Shown here: positions 1 through 10,109 of the stretch, piece by piece
How positions within the stretch are numbered: the first letter of the stretch is position 1
How the letters are laid out: every line of letters begins with the position of its first letter
Assembly: GCA_000969725.1 (NCBI GenBank)
Contig: JXSR01S018897.1
Length of the DNA: 26,473 nt
Strand: one strand, 5' to 3'
DNA from: Ophiothrix spiculata
Lineage: Eukaryota > Echinodermata > Ophiuroidea > Amphilepidida > Ophiotrichidae
Notes under the pieces: model-generated
The model's input: the letters and a program-made list of their open reading frames with translations, nothing else
Told to the model about the DNA's origin: nothing
Databases searched by the model: none
Program-made: the position numbers and the translations under genes

Positions 1-992
1 TGTTTAATTTCTTAGCTAGAAAAAATTATGGTTAATGATTAGCCAGAATTTGTTGCTTGGGATGTTGATTCATGCTAATTGTTAAACCTGAATTGATATT
101 CTGGTTAATTTGTTGGCCTTCATGTGAATTCTGTTTAAGTTCAGGCTAAATTAGCCTTAATGCTTGGTAAGGGACACTTCAAGGCATCACTTCTAGTTTC
201 CCGCTGAATACTAATTTTGCCTTTCTCTGCATTTATACTGACAAATTCTACCGACGAGTATTAGACATGGTTCCCAGTTCTTGACGCACGCTTTTGCGTC
301 GTACAAAAAGGGTATTTGACAAAATCGTTTTGAGTCATGATCAAAAAAATATTACGTTTTGATTCAAAGATATATGTAGTTATATTTAAAGCTCGACGCA
401 AAATTATTGTGTTAGAGACCTTAACGTGACGAAAACTACTTGTATAGATCATCAATATTATATTCAGCAAGATAGCAATTTTAAGTAGTTTAGCGTGGCA
501 GGTTACAAATGGCTCCCCTATCAGCGCTAGTTCAGTAATCAATACATTAGTCACATACTGTCAATAGTAGATTGAAATTACCCATTCTGTGATGGTGGTG
601 TGATTATACCAAGTGTTTTCTTAATCCTAAATTTGTACCCAGATGGATTTACCAGTTACAAGATCAAACAAAGCTTCTTAAAAAAAACAATTTAATCAAA
701 TATAATTGGTTTGCCCCAACAGGTGTAGAAACAAACTTTTTATAAGATTTGACACTAGAAACACTTGTTTTCACACCTTTTTTTTTTTCTCCAGAGAAAA
801 AAATTAAAGTGGGTAAAGAATTGCAATTTTCTCTGATATTTCACAAATTCAGGGTAACTACTGGCAGGATATATTATTATAAACATATCTATCGATTCAA
901 GTGAAAAAAAATATGTAGGTAGAAAAGTAGCGAGAATAATCTAGGCCAGTCCCTGTAATTTATAATAATGGATGTTTATTTTTCTTTTGCAG
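1..992. other. No gene seen; probable SLC46 intron or upstream sequence
   Basis: AT-rich sequence before the first recognisable SLC46 exon. It ends in an acceptor (pyrimidine stretch then TTTTGCAG, AG at 991-992). I found no upstream transporter exon in any frame, and the 97-codon minus-strand ORF at 261-554 has no recognisable composition. The most likely reading is intron, with earlier exons left of the window. Confidence 0.5.
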
Positions 993-1076
993 TGCCTTTT
1001 ATTGGAAGCTTAGCAGGACTCTCTGGTGCCATTATGGGAACCTTACGAACACAACTTGTATTACCCACAGAATTTG
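993..1076 (+). CDS. SLC46 exon (internal, first visible)
   Basis: Acceptor TTTTGCAG ends at 992 and the donor is GTAAGT at 1077-1082. The exon starts with the last two bases of a codon and ends with the first base of a Gly codon. It encodes a Gly/Ala-rich helix (PFIGSLAGLSGAIMG) and the loop TQLVLPTEF. An ATG at 968 lies in the intron and is not a start. Confidence 0.8.
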
Positions 1077-4000
1077 GTAAGTTCTCAATATTGTATCTTC
1101 ATTCAGGGCCTGTTATTTTTGCCAATTTTTTAAATGAAATGTACGTTAGTTGAAATGGCAAGCTGTAATCAAAAACTATAATATTAACTTCATAAAATTT
1201 TAAATGTTGTGCCTTATCTCTGTCTGTAAACCTTAATCCTACATATTTTTATTTGATATGGCAGATGCCTACTTCTATATACATAAGTGTATTTAGTCAA
1301 ATTTTGTATTTCATCTTGAACTAATTAGACACAGAATTCACTCAGGTTAATGTTGTGTAAAACTTATGATAAATAGTTCATCAGATAAGGTTTTTGATAA
1401 TGGAATGAATATTATCAAAATTTGTATTTCCTCAAGAAATCTCATGGTATCGGTATTGCTTATGAAGGTCTCATGTTTGTGAAACATTACATTTTTAAAA
1501 CCTCGGGATACTTTCTAGACAATATCAATAAAGAAAAACACCAACAACTCAGCCTACTGTAGTAACAATTTAAAGATGTGTACATACATACATACATACA
1601 TAAAATACATTTGTAGAGCGCCATTACATCAAGATCAGAGCGCTATAAAAGCAAAATATTACAAACAAACAAGAAAAATGAAATAACCTGGAAACAATGG
1701 CATAAAGGAGTACATTAGATTGGATACAAATGTTTCTTAAGAGCTTTCTTGAAAGTACTTAAAGAGTCAGATTCTCTAATGGTGACACTGAGTGTATTCC
1801 AAATACGAGGAGCAGTTGTTGAGAAAGTGCGATCAGAGGCAGATTGAAGCAATTTAATGGAGTTAGGTTCAGAGAGACGAGTGATATCAGAAGCAGAGCG
1901 AAGACTAGCGCGTCCAGGTCGGTAGGGAGAGAGGCATGATGATAGATAGCCAGGTGCAGAGTCATTGAGACATTGAAACACAAAGACAAGGATCTTAAAA
2001 GTTATCCTCTCCCTAACTGGCAGCCAATGTAGATCCCGGAGATAAGGTGTTGCATGATCTCTCTTCAAGGCACGAAAGATCAACTTGGCTGCCCAATTCT
2101 GTATTCGCTGGAGTCTTTGAATGTCAGATGAGTTTGATCCGAATAGTAGGGAATTTCCATAATCAAGCCTCGAAAGTATGAGAGCGCGAACGACGAGGTG
2201 GCATGTGTCCTTATCAAGAAATTTTCTAATTCGCGAGATACTGCGCATCTTATAATTGAGACTCGTGCAGAGCGATGTTATGTGAGCAGCCATTGTCATG
2301 TTAGTATCAAGTATAATGCCAAGATTACGCACTCTCTCAGAAGGAGAGATGATCTTGCTGCCAACGCGGAGAGTCACAGGAGGCATGAAACGGTAAAGGT
2401 GCTTGGCAACGGCGACAAAAAACTCGGTCTTGTCCTCGTTGAACTTGAGGCGGTTAAAAGTCAACCATGATTTAACTTCATCAATGCAAGCTGACATGCG
2501 TGAAAGAGCAGAAATGATGGAGGCGTGGTCTTTTGGGTCAAAACAAATGTAAACCTGAATGTCATCGGCATAAATGTGGTAATGTGGTAAGTGGTAAAGT
2601 GTAGTTTCCATTAACTTGATGGAATAAACTTGATGGAATTACATTTTCTCAAGTAAATGAATGAAAACACCTGTTTTGAATAATGAGAATACATACATTG
2701 TGTCTTTGTTGATTCCATTTGCAGGTGCTATGTTTGCTTGCAGCTCCTTCTTTGATGCCTTGATATCTTTAGGTGGTGCTCTTCTCTTCAACACCCTCTA
2801 TCCAGCTACCCTCAGTTTTTGGCCAGGATTTTCTTTTCTAGTCATGGCAGGTCTGGCATGCCTTAATTTATTCATTCTTACGTAAGTATTTAAGGAAAGT
2901 CTAATGCTATTTAATCCTATTAATGTTATTGCACAGGGCACTCTTGCCTGTTGCCACCCAAATTGGTGGAACTGCATTCTTGTCAATTCCAATTGATAAG
3001 GTTTGAGGGGGGCTCAATAAACTTTGGCCTCAAGTAAGGTAGAAAAGATACGCTATGCAGTTTTTATTGATGTTACAAACCGTCACTGGGGTGACTTTGA
3101 ACAAAATTTCAACAAGGTGGTTCATGAATGGCTCATTTCACCTGATAGTGGTTTGTGAAGGATTTCAACTATCAAACATTGATGGTTGAAATCCATTACA
3201 AACCCTGTTTCACTATCTACCTTGTCAAAGTTTTGTTCAAAGTCACCCATGCTTTCAAAGTCACCCTAGTTTATGCTAATGGGTGAATATTGTCCCCAAT
3301 TGTGACTCGTAACAAAGACAGTAAACTTTGTTCTGCTTAGTGATCATATCAGTGGTCTTGTGTACGACTGATGTTTCTTGTGACCTGCAGCACAAAGAAT
3401 GAACACTGTTGTTTGTTGTGTGCCACAAAGTAAGAGCTTATTGATAAGGGGCTTTATAGTCTTTTAAAATCCCCATATCCTGTCCTTGTGTGATTGCTGT
3501 TTATTTTTACAATTCTCACTTCAAGCACATGTTTGGTGTATATACTTGAGGCAAATAATTATATTTGTTTTCTGATACAGGTATGTCAAGTACAGTATGA
3601 AGAACCAGCTAGGTAAGTCAGCTTACAAAAATGTCAGGTACAAGCCCGATAGCATGTTCCATTTTCAAGGATACAAGTTTTCAGGAATTTTTTCTGAATT
3701 CAGGAATGTTTACTGAAAATATTCTATTTTCATGAAATTTTTTCATGTATAAAAGAATAGGAACTTTGACATTTTAGGCAATTCAGAAAAATTAAACTTC
3801 AGTGACTTGTACCCTTCATAAATTTTCCAATTAAACGTTTCCTGATGTTAGTAATATTGAATTTGTATGGAAGACAGAGCAAAAGGTGGTAATACAATTG
3901 GCAAGAAAGCCAAGCAAAATGCCATAAAATGTCTCTCATACCACATAATATCCTATTATATTGACCATAAGAACCACATAAGATTGATCATGATCATATC

Positions 4001-4735
4001 CTGATGTGGTGAATAAATTGAAAGGATCCCCTTGTAAGCTTATCATACTACATGTATTTATAGCAAAGTAGCAAGTACTTACATAATCTAGATTTCCGAA
4101 TTCTGTATTTTTACATGATGTCAGGGTTTGAAATTTGGCTAGATGATATGGATTCTTATGATCAAGACTATGGTTATTTTGGTAAACCTAGCAAAAGCTG
4201 AATAGATTTTTCAAAAGATTTATTAAACCAGTCAGTGTTATAAAAAACATTTGAACCAGAAATAAAAAAATCTAGGCTAGTATCTTTAAAAAGATCTTTA
4301 ATTTGCATTTCTGAAACATGTTATTACAGGGTTCGTACACCTTGGAGCCTTTAAAATTCAAGGACTTTTCAATGACTTTCAAGGTCCAAAAGCATGATTT
4401 TCAAGGACTTACCACAGCATAATTTGCAGTATGCTGAACTCTTGTTCCTGCCGACATCAATCCACTCGCTGAATTTGGGATCAGTTAGCCATAAATTATC
4501 AATTTTCAAGGACTTTCAAGGACTCTGTGCAAATTTCCAGGACTTTCAAGGCCTTGAAAAGGTGTTTTCAAATTCAAGGGTTTTCAAGGACTCTCAAGGA
4601 CCGTACGAACCCTGTTATTATCTGAACTTTTTTGTTCTTGTTCCAGACTCAGGGCACACAATGCTATTGGAAGATGAAAGTGACGCAGAGATGGATGAAG
4701 CAAGTTACAACTGGGGAAGAGATGGACAAAACTGA
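993..4735 (+). CDS. SLC46-family transporter (proton-coupled folate transporter-like), C-terminal part, 4 exons
   Basis: This is the 3' end of a 12-TM major facilitator of the SLC46 family, proton-coupled plasma or lysosomal membrane carriers that include the folate transporter SLC46A1 and SLC46A3. Spliced exons are 993-1076, 2725-2881, 3581-3612 and 4647-4735. All introns are GT/AG and the reading phase is kept at each junction (Gly split g|gt, Thr split ac|g, Asp split g|ac). The joined sequence carries the family signature: a loop reading LVLPTEFGAMFA, corresponding to the conserved KLV...TEQGALF stretch, followed by LFNTLYPATLSFWPGFSFL, which matches the FNxLYPATL..F.PGF.FL block between the last two membrane helices. 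A short acidic tail (EDESDAEMDE) then leads to TGA at 4733-4735. The specific paralogue cannot be decided. The N-terminal two thirds is absent from the window, and no canonical AATAAA was seen in the 160 bases after the stop. Confidence 0.85.
1581..1602. repeat. (TACA)n microsatellite, tail of the antisense L2/CR1 element
   Basis: About five and a half tetranucleotide units directly at the 3' end of the minus-strand retroelement. Short microsatellite tails are the normal 3' terminus of CR1/L2-clade elements. Confidence 0.85.
1603..2611 (-). mobile_element. L2/CR1-like non-LTR retrotransposon, 5'-truncated 3' end with RT C-terminus
   Basis: The minus strand has an uninterrupted reading frame of nearly 300 codons from about 2611 to the TAG/TAA-type stop at 1715-1717, followed by a roughly 110-base 3' UTR and the (TACA)n tail. 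The frame starts just before the reverse transcriptase catalytic box (HIYADDIQVY) and continues through thumb and C-terminal motifs: WLTFNRLKFNEDKTEFF, VRNLGIILD, LILSRLDYGNSLLFG, LQRIQNWAAKLIF, LHWLPVRERITFKIL and APRIWNTL. Polymerase motifs before YADD are missing, as expected for 5' truncation during target-primed reverse transcription. The nominal ATG at 2611 is accidental. It lies antisense in the SLC46 intron between exons 1076 and 2725. The intact frame suggests a fairly young insertion. The exact clade (L2, CR1 or Crack) is not resolved. Confidence 0.88.
2725..2881 (+). CDS. SLC46 exon with LYPATL...PGF signature
   Basis: Acceptor CCATTTGCAG ends at 2724; the donor GTAAGT starts at 2882. 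It encodes two hydrophobic helices around LFNTLYPATLSFWPGF, the strongest SLC46 diagnostic in the window. Confidence 0.88.
3087..3250. repeat. Foldback (hairpin) repeat in SLC46 intron
   Basis: Near-palindromic unit. The outer arm GGGTGACTTTGAACAAAA (from about 3089) is answered by TTTTGTTCAAAGTCACCC ending at 3248. An inner pair GGATTTCAAC.TATC / GATGGTTGAAATCC closes around position 3175. The whole unit of about 160 bp can fold on itself, typical of a small palindromic MITE. No target duplication identified. Confidence 0.6.
3581..3612 (+). CDS. SLC46 micro-exon (32 bp)
   Basis: Acceptor TCTGATACAG ends at 3580; donor GTAAGT is at 3613-3618. It encodes TYVKYSMKNQL plus one base, a basic stretch just after the last membrane helix. 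It is supported by phase on both sides and by strong splice sites; its small size could make an automatic predictor miss it. Confidence 0.75.
4327..4612. mobile_element. hAT-like MITE, about 286 bp
   Basis: Perfect 12-bp terminal inverted repeats CAGGGTTCGTAC / GTACGAACCCTG with an interior rich in CAAGGAC-type repeats. Flanks give either an 8-bp duplication TGTTATTA (4319-4326 and 4613-4620, end placed at 4612) or a 6-bp TTATTA if the terminus is taken as CCCTG at 4614. The CAGGG start and 8-bp duplication point to hAT. No transposase is present. It sits in the last SLC46 intron, about 32 bases before the terminal exon. Confidence 0.8.
4647..4735 (+). CDS. SLC46 terminal exon
   Basis: Acceptor TTGTTCCAG ends at 4646, only about 32 bases after a hAT-like MITE. 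It encodes the cytosolic tail DSGHTMLLEDESDAEMDE... and stops at TGA 4733-4735. The open frame running in from 4394 is MITE sequence and not part of the exon. Confidence 0.78.
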
Positions 4736-4892
4736 TCAATCAGGGACATTTTTAGAGGCTTTGGTAATAATATAATCTTGCCAGAGGTCACCATTTTGTT
4801 ATGTCGAGCACAAGGCTGACTGAAATCAGAAGTGATGGTATTGAGAAGTCCCATTTATGCAAAAGCCAAGTAGCTCTGAATGAGCCATCATC

Positions 4893-5525
4893 CCGGGGGG
4901 GGGGGGGGGGGGGGCACTCCCTAAAAACCTGTGACAGGGATGTGCGGCAACATTGACCCCCATTTTCAAATGAATGACCCCTTTTAATTTTTCACAGGTT
5001 GCTCTCACTAAATGACCCTCATTTCAACATGCTCTCTCACTGAATGACCCTTGTTTTCATAAATACAATGTTCTCATACACTCTCGCCGAATGACCCACA
5101 TTTTCCGAAGAAAATGCTCTCACTGAATGACCCTTGTTTTCAGAAATTAGTGAGTTTTACCATGTATTTTCTGATGATTTTGGCTCTGTGAGTGTTAACA
5201 CCTGTGGATTATACCTAATAGATTTTAATACCCCAAGGATAATTATTTCATGGATTTTATAGTTGTTTAAACACCTCACTAGAAGACCTAAAGTTTTGCA
5301 ATAAATTTGAGCGCATCTCTTAATGACCCCCTTTTTCAATGCAATGAGATCCTCACCAAAAGACGACCTATTTTTTACTATCCTCACCGAATGACCCCCT
5401 TTTTTGAGAGCTCCTCACCGAAAGGTCCCTTTTTTCTTTATTTAGCCTGTCACCGAAAGACCCCCTCTTCGGAGGTCCGTGCCGCACCCCCCCGTCACTT
5501 TCAAATTCAAGTCCCCCCCCCCCCG
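4893..5525. mobile_element. TIR-type element with poly-G/poly-C ends and 9-bp target duplication
   Basis: The element begins CC plus a run of 20 G (4895-4914) and ends with a run of 12 C plus G (5513-5525), so its termini are inverted repeats of homopolymer. It is flanked on both sides by the same 9 bases, GCCATCATC (4884-4892 and 5526-5534). The interior is a degenerate array of units containing TGACCC and CACCGAA/CACTGAA (at least ten copies, irregular spacing), and the word GTGCGGCA near one end is answered by GTGCCGCAC near the other. There is no coding capacity. A 9-bp duplication is usual for Mutator-like elements, so a non-autonomous MULE is the first guess; this is inference. Confidence 0.65.
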
Positions 5526-5694
5526 GCCATCATCTACATACCACTTGCCAACACTGAGCAAAATCCACTTCTACTTCTACGTTGATAATCAGCAGGATCC
5601 ATATTTTTTGGACGTAAATGCAGATACTCTGGTCCTAGAGTTGATGACGTATTTTGACATACGGTCACGGTGCCGGGGAAGGTTCACCTACCCA

Positions 5695-5856
5695 TGGACA
5701 AAATTGAGTACAACATATGGAACATCATTTAAGTACAATTTGAGTACATTTATAGTACACAAATTTGTACTATATTTGTACTTGAACTGTACTATAATTG
5801 TGTTCCAAATGTGCACCTTAGGAATGTTGTACTATTTTTGTACTCGATTTTGTCCA
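5695..5856. mobile_element. Palindromic MITE, about 162 bp
   Basis: Left end TGGACAAAATTGAGTACAA (5695 on) and right end TTGTACTCGATTTTGTCCA (to 5856) are inverted copies with one mismatch. GTAC-containing words (AGTACA, TGTACT) alternate throughout, and the middle (about 5750-5790) is itself palindromic. No ORF. Superfamily not assignable. Confidence 0.7.
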
Positions 5857-5889
5857 GGGACTCTTATTTCGAACAGCCGTAGCTTAGCC

Positions 5890-6098
5890 TGTGACGTTCT
5901 TCTACATCCGACAGTGTGTCGGGAACACTTCAGATGGGACCAACGGCTTTACATGCCATCCGAAGCACGAAACAAGTTGAGTAAATTTTCTTGCTTAAGG
6001 AAACAAGGAGACGTGCCGGGACCGGGGCTCGACCCCATGACAGATGTAGTTCATGTGATTACAAGTCCAACGCTCTAACCACTCGGCCACGCTCCCCT
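5890..6098 (-). mobile_element. tRNA-derived SINE
   Basis: Reading the minus strand from 6098, the sequence opens GGGAGCGTGGCCGAGTGG, with a good Pol III A box (TGGCCGAGTGG). About 50 bases later comes a B box-like GGGTCGAGCCC (consensus GGTTCGANTCC). The anticodon arm does not pair and there is no matching acceptor stem, so this is not a working tRNA gene. Downstream body includes CCTTAAGCAAGAAAATTTAC, resembling the CCTTGGGCAAG.. core found in many metazoan SINEs. The 3' limit is uncertain and may abut the hairpin MITE at 5856. Confidence 0.65.
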
Positions 6099-7294
6099 CC
6101 TAGCCAAGTAGCTGGATAATGCTTTTGGCAAGTTAGGTGAACGGCACACGCTCGCTGCTTGGTCACTAAACCAGATAGGTCAGAGGATAATTTTGATCAC
6201 AGGAATGATTGGTACGAAGGAACTTGACCAGTTCTAAGTGAAAGTGAACACAATGGCATGCTCTACCACACATCTAACAGAGTACAGTATGCATCAACAA
6301 TGGCATAGAGATCATAATCCTCATTTGCATTGATGGGACTTTTCAATAGCCCCATTACCCAAAATGTGCCATTCCAGTTAACATATTGTTGGTAACAGTA
6401 CTACAGAATGACAGACTGTCATTACTTAATAGTACATGAAACTCAGGAAATTACTTGCTTGGCCTGTAAATTTCACAATTTTAGGTATGGAATATATTGT
6501 TAACCAAAGAACTATATTATAAACTAATAATTGTGTGCAATGTAATTTAGAAATCTAAAGATCTGACCTCCATGATGATTGCGGGTGTAAAGTTCTATTC
6601 AGAGAAATCTGTCACAATTCCCATAAAACAACCCTTTCCTTCTTGGAAGAGGGCACCGCGTTGTTAGACCCCATCAAGAATTTTGAGAACAGACTCGTAA
6701 GGGCATAAAAACCCAAAAAGTAGAAATAGGCTGATTATGTAGGTTTGGTACCAGGGAGTACAAGCTCCCTCGATCTGCACCGTCTGGTTAGGCATTTTAG
6801 AATAAATGTACCAGGTGTCCCAAAAAATGGTTACATGTAAGGAAGGATCGTGTACAAAAACTAAAGCAGTTGGAGAACTTAATCTTTGATCTACATGTAT
6901 ATGGTCACAAATTTCCAAATGTTGCAGAATTATTCTCTTTTGAGTTATTAACAAATATATATACCTAGGTCAGAATCCCATTTATCCAAAACTCAACAAA
7001 ATAGTAAGCATGCGTGTTTAGTGTAATTGAATATAGAAATACTAAACTGACCCTAGTCCATGCTTCCCTAGTGAAGCCAAAGAAAGTATATTGTCCCAAT
7101 GATGACTATAATTGCCATTCTAAAATCAATACTATACTGGGCATTGATCATCACTTCCTTTTGTATGGGTATAAGGCAGCATGGACTTGGGTCAGTATGG
7201 TTTTCCTACATGTATATTCAATTCTAATGTGCAAACTTTTCCCTTTTCCGAAATCAAGATCTCAAGGTTAATGATTGGTATTTTATACACTATT
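6099..7294. other. Intergenic, nothing recognised
   Basis: AT-rich DNA with only short accidental ORFs and no similarity I recognise to a gene, RNA or repeat family. Confidence 0.5.
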
Positions 7295-7828
7295 AGCGTG
7301 TTTCTATTAATTATCCTCTATTTATCCGGATAAAATTTAACCGCATAATAGCCGTGAGCGTCGAGTTTCTATTAGATTACAGTTTGCACAAAGTGAACAG
7401 GGTCGAGTGACCTTTACAAAATAAAAGTCTTTGACCTAGCTTACCGCAAAGTATTGTGGGATGACTGCTTGTACAACCTGTGACTCTGATGTAGCCATAA
7501 TTGAGCAATTTTTGTAATTTAATTATTGTACCGACCGATAAAATTCAGCAGCTAAACATTCAGAAAGTACGAGCAGGTCATTTAAGCGACAGGGGTCAAT
7601 TTTTTGATCATGTGATATTGTTGATTTCCGTTTTTTCGCCGGAAAGTGTGATATGGCTTCAGTTTCTATTGCCATCTTGCGGTATTTCTCACCACTATTA
7701 TCCTACAAAAAGCAGGATAAATAGCGGCTAAACTTTAGCCACTTAATAGGCGGAAAATGCCTGTTTCTATTGAATACTCCATTAGCCCGGCGGTTGTTTC
7801 TGAAAATGATCTTTAATAGAAACAGCCT
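7295..7828. mobile_element. Non-autonomous TIR element with repeated GTTTCTATT words
   Basis: Ends AGCGTGTTTCTATTAA (7295-7310) and TTAATAGAAACAGCCT (7813-7828) are inverted copies with a two-base difference. GTTTCTATT recurs inside near 7360, 7660 and 7763, and its complement near the right end, a pattern of subterminal repeats. CTATTTATCC near the left is matched by GGATAAATAG near 7717. No ORF encodes a transposase. Target duplication is not clear, so the superfamily is open. Confidence 0.6.
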
Positions 7829-9430
7829 GATAGAAACAATATTTGTTTTGAAAATTTGAACAAGTGTACAGTTTAGACTGTTACTTCAGTATTCATCAAC
7901 TTTGGCATCACATTTTGATTGACAGGTTCAATAAACAACCCATTCTAGATTGCATGGAATTTAAGTATCCCTAATTTGCATAATATTTTTATGCTAGTAG
8001 ATTTTTTATGAATAATTGTACAATTTTCATTATAAAGTGATTCTACACAATCAATAGAAAAAATGCGGAAAGGTTGCACATTAAAATTACACTTCAAATG
8101 AACATGCATACTATTTCTCATACAATTCCTGTTCAAGGTATATGTTTTCTAAACTACATTGTTTTAAATCTTATTGTTTTGTCAATTTTTTAATAGCCAG
8201 GGCTCGTGTTGGGTGCACTTAGTATTTAGTAAACAAAATGAAGAAAGTGCTTTAACAGACTTTTTAAACTCTGTATTTGTTCGTCAAAGTTAACAATTTT
8301 TCAACATATCTCAGTACTTAAACACCATATGCATATAATGTATCAATTTTTTTCAAGAGGAAACAGTTTTGATTTTGATTGATAACAGTGACATATTGTA
8401 CAGGGGTGACTTGATGGTGAAAGAAAAGATTTGTGTCTTAATTTTTGAGAAAACAATCACAGTGGTTAGCTTATATGGCTCGCTGTTCCTGTAACAACGA
8501 GAAGTTGCCATGTGTGGGGAAAAGTGAAATTTAGGAATCAGGATGATGGGCAATACAGAGATACAAAATCTCCATTGATTTTCATAAAAAAATAGTAGAT
8601 TTATTTGTGCTGATAACCAATCTGAAATAAAATAAATAGGTCACCATGCTCGTTTTTGAGATACAGATATTTCTAAAAGTACATATTGTCCCCAAAATTC
8701 ACCTGATTTACCACACTAAGTATAGAGCTCCAAAAAGTTGATCATTGTGCTTTTAAAATAATAAATGCTCCATTGAGTTTTGTAATTTTTACATATGTTA
8801 AAGCGTTTTTTGCAAACTGCAAAATAATGAAATAAAATATAGGGTCACTGTGTTAGTTTTCAAGAAAAATGACAAAAACTGACATTTTTCAATAAAATTT
8901 TACTTTGATTCCACATCTGTGTCTGCAAAATTTCCGGCGTATATTATGCAGCGATACGGCGTGTGATAAACCAAACGTGTTAGTAAAGTATGCATTCAGT
9001 GTGCAATGAATTTTGCACACGCAAAACAGATGCAAACATTTTTTTGTTTGTTTTTAACTATTTATGAAAAAAATTGTTATCCCACAGTCATAAGTAACTG
9101 CATCTCTGAGGAAACCCCTTTGTCCAAACATGTGTCTTAAGAAATAAGTAATATTTTTGTGCTTGTAAATGCAATATGGTTTTTGCTACCTACATGATAT
9201 TTATACTGAAACTATATTTATGAAAATTTATGGTGATTTGCAACTAATGTACAACATATAAATGGTGTATTTATTTAATAAAATATATATACAAATGATG
9301 CATGCATGTGTCATATATTTCAGGTTTTTGTATTATTGCTGTTTGGTACTTACTGTCTGGATGAAATGTGTAAGAGTTTCAAGTTTCAACTTGTTTTTAA
9401 AAATGTTTGCTTTGGAATTATTATTATTTT
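7829..9430. other. Intergenic AT-rich DNA with one diverged internal duplication
   Basis: No gene seen. A segment at about 8571-8665 (CTCCATTGAT... GAAATAAAATAAATAGGTCAC) is repeated in diverged form at about 8768-8860 (CTCCATTGAG... GAAATAAAATATAGGGTCAC), spacing roughly 200 bp. Otherwise featureless. Confidence 0.45.
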
Positions 9431-9434
9431 TTAA

Positions 9435-10105
9435 GGCTGGGGTAGACCTTAACTTCAACTAGCATGAACTGTTTTTGTACTCTAATTCTCAAATTAATTG
9501 CATAAACCATATAAAAGTATACATTTTTAGAAGCAGATTTTTGCCCTGACCATATTGGTGATTCTGTTTTTGACCAAAAATGCCAACAAATGTACTTTTT
9601 GCCCCAAAAATTTCTGGAAAGTATAACTAAAATTTGCATTTGTGAAATTTTGAACTTATCTTTTTGGAGTTTAGAAACAAATTTCTAGGAAAGGTTTTCT
9701 CAGATTTTTTGATTTTTATCTTATTTTTTGAAAAATTGCCAAAAATAGGTCAAAAATTGCCATTTTGGTGGCAGCGGTTGGATCTTTTGCTATTTTTGGC
9801 TTTTTTTAAAAACCAAGATAAAAATCAAAAATTTGAGAAAACCTTTCCTAGACATTTGTTTCTAAATTCAAAAAAGCAAAAAAGTACAAAATTTCACGAA
9901 TGCAAATTTTAGTTTCCAGAAATTTTGGGGCAAAAAAATACGTTTTTTGGCATTTTTTGCAGAAATTGACATTTTTGTTCAAAAACTCGTCATGTTCAGG
10001 GTAAAAATCTGCTTCTAAAACTGTATACTTTTATATAGTCTATGCAATTAATTTGAAAGTTAAGAGTACAAAAACGGTTTATGCCATTTGAAGGTCTACC
10101 CAGCC
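9435..10105. mobile_element. 671-bp palindromic MITE with TTAA target duplication
   Basis: Flanked by TTAA at 9431-9434 and 10106-10109. The left end GGCTGGGGTAGACCTT and right end AAGGTCTACCCAGCC are inverted. Similarity continues nearly to the centre: TATAAAAGTATACA.TTTTAGAAGCAGATTTTT on the left is answered on the right near 10000-10040, and TCTAGGAAAGGTTTTCTCA near 9685 is answered near 9835-9855. The centre is about 9765-9795. The TTAA duplication is typical of piggyBac and Kolobok elements. The ORFs inside (for example 9664-9912) are arm sequence, not genes. Confidence 0.85.
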
Positions 10106-10109
10106 TTAA

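Noticed and set aside
3636-3815. Small TIR element with GGTACAAG / CTTGTACC ends
   Set aside because: Only about 8 bases match and no target duplication is visible.
4394-4735. Single-exon ORF of 113 codons
   Set aside because: The first two thirds is hAT-like MITE sequence; only 4647-4735 is exon.
5479-6078. 199-codon plus-strand ORF
   Set aside because: It runs through the end of the poly-C element, the hairpin MITE and the antisense SINE; no protein-like composition.
6010-6098. tRNA gene on the minus strand
   Set aside because: A and B boxes are present, but the anticodon stem does not pair and the acceptor stem has no partner; it continues into a SINE body.
8571-8860. Diverged duplication with about 200-bp spacing as a tandem satellite
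   Set aside because: Only two weakly similar copies with unequal spacing; noted in the region entry but not a satellite.
9664-9912. ORFs within the TTAA palindrome
   Set aside because: They exist on both strands because the arms are inverted copies; Lys/Phe-rich translation of AT-rich DNA.
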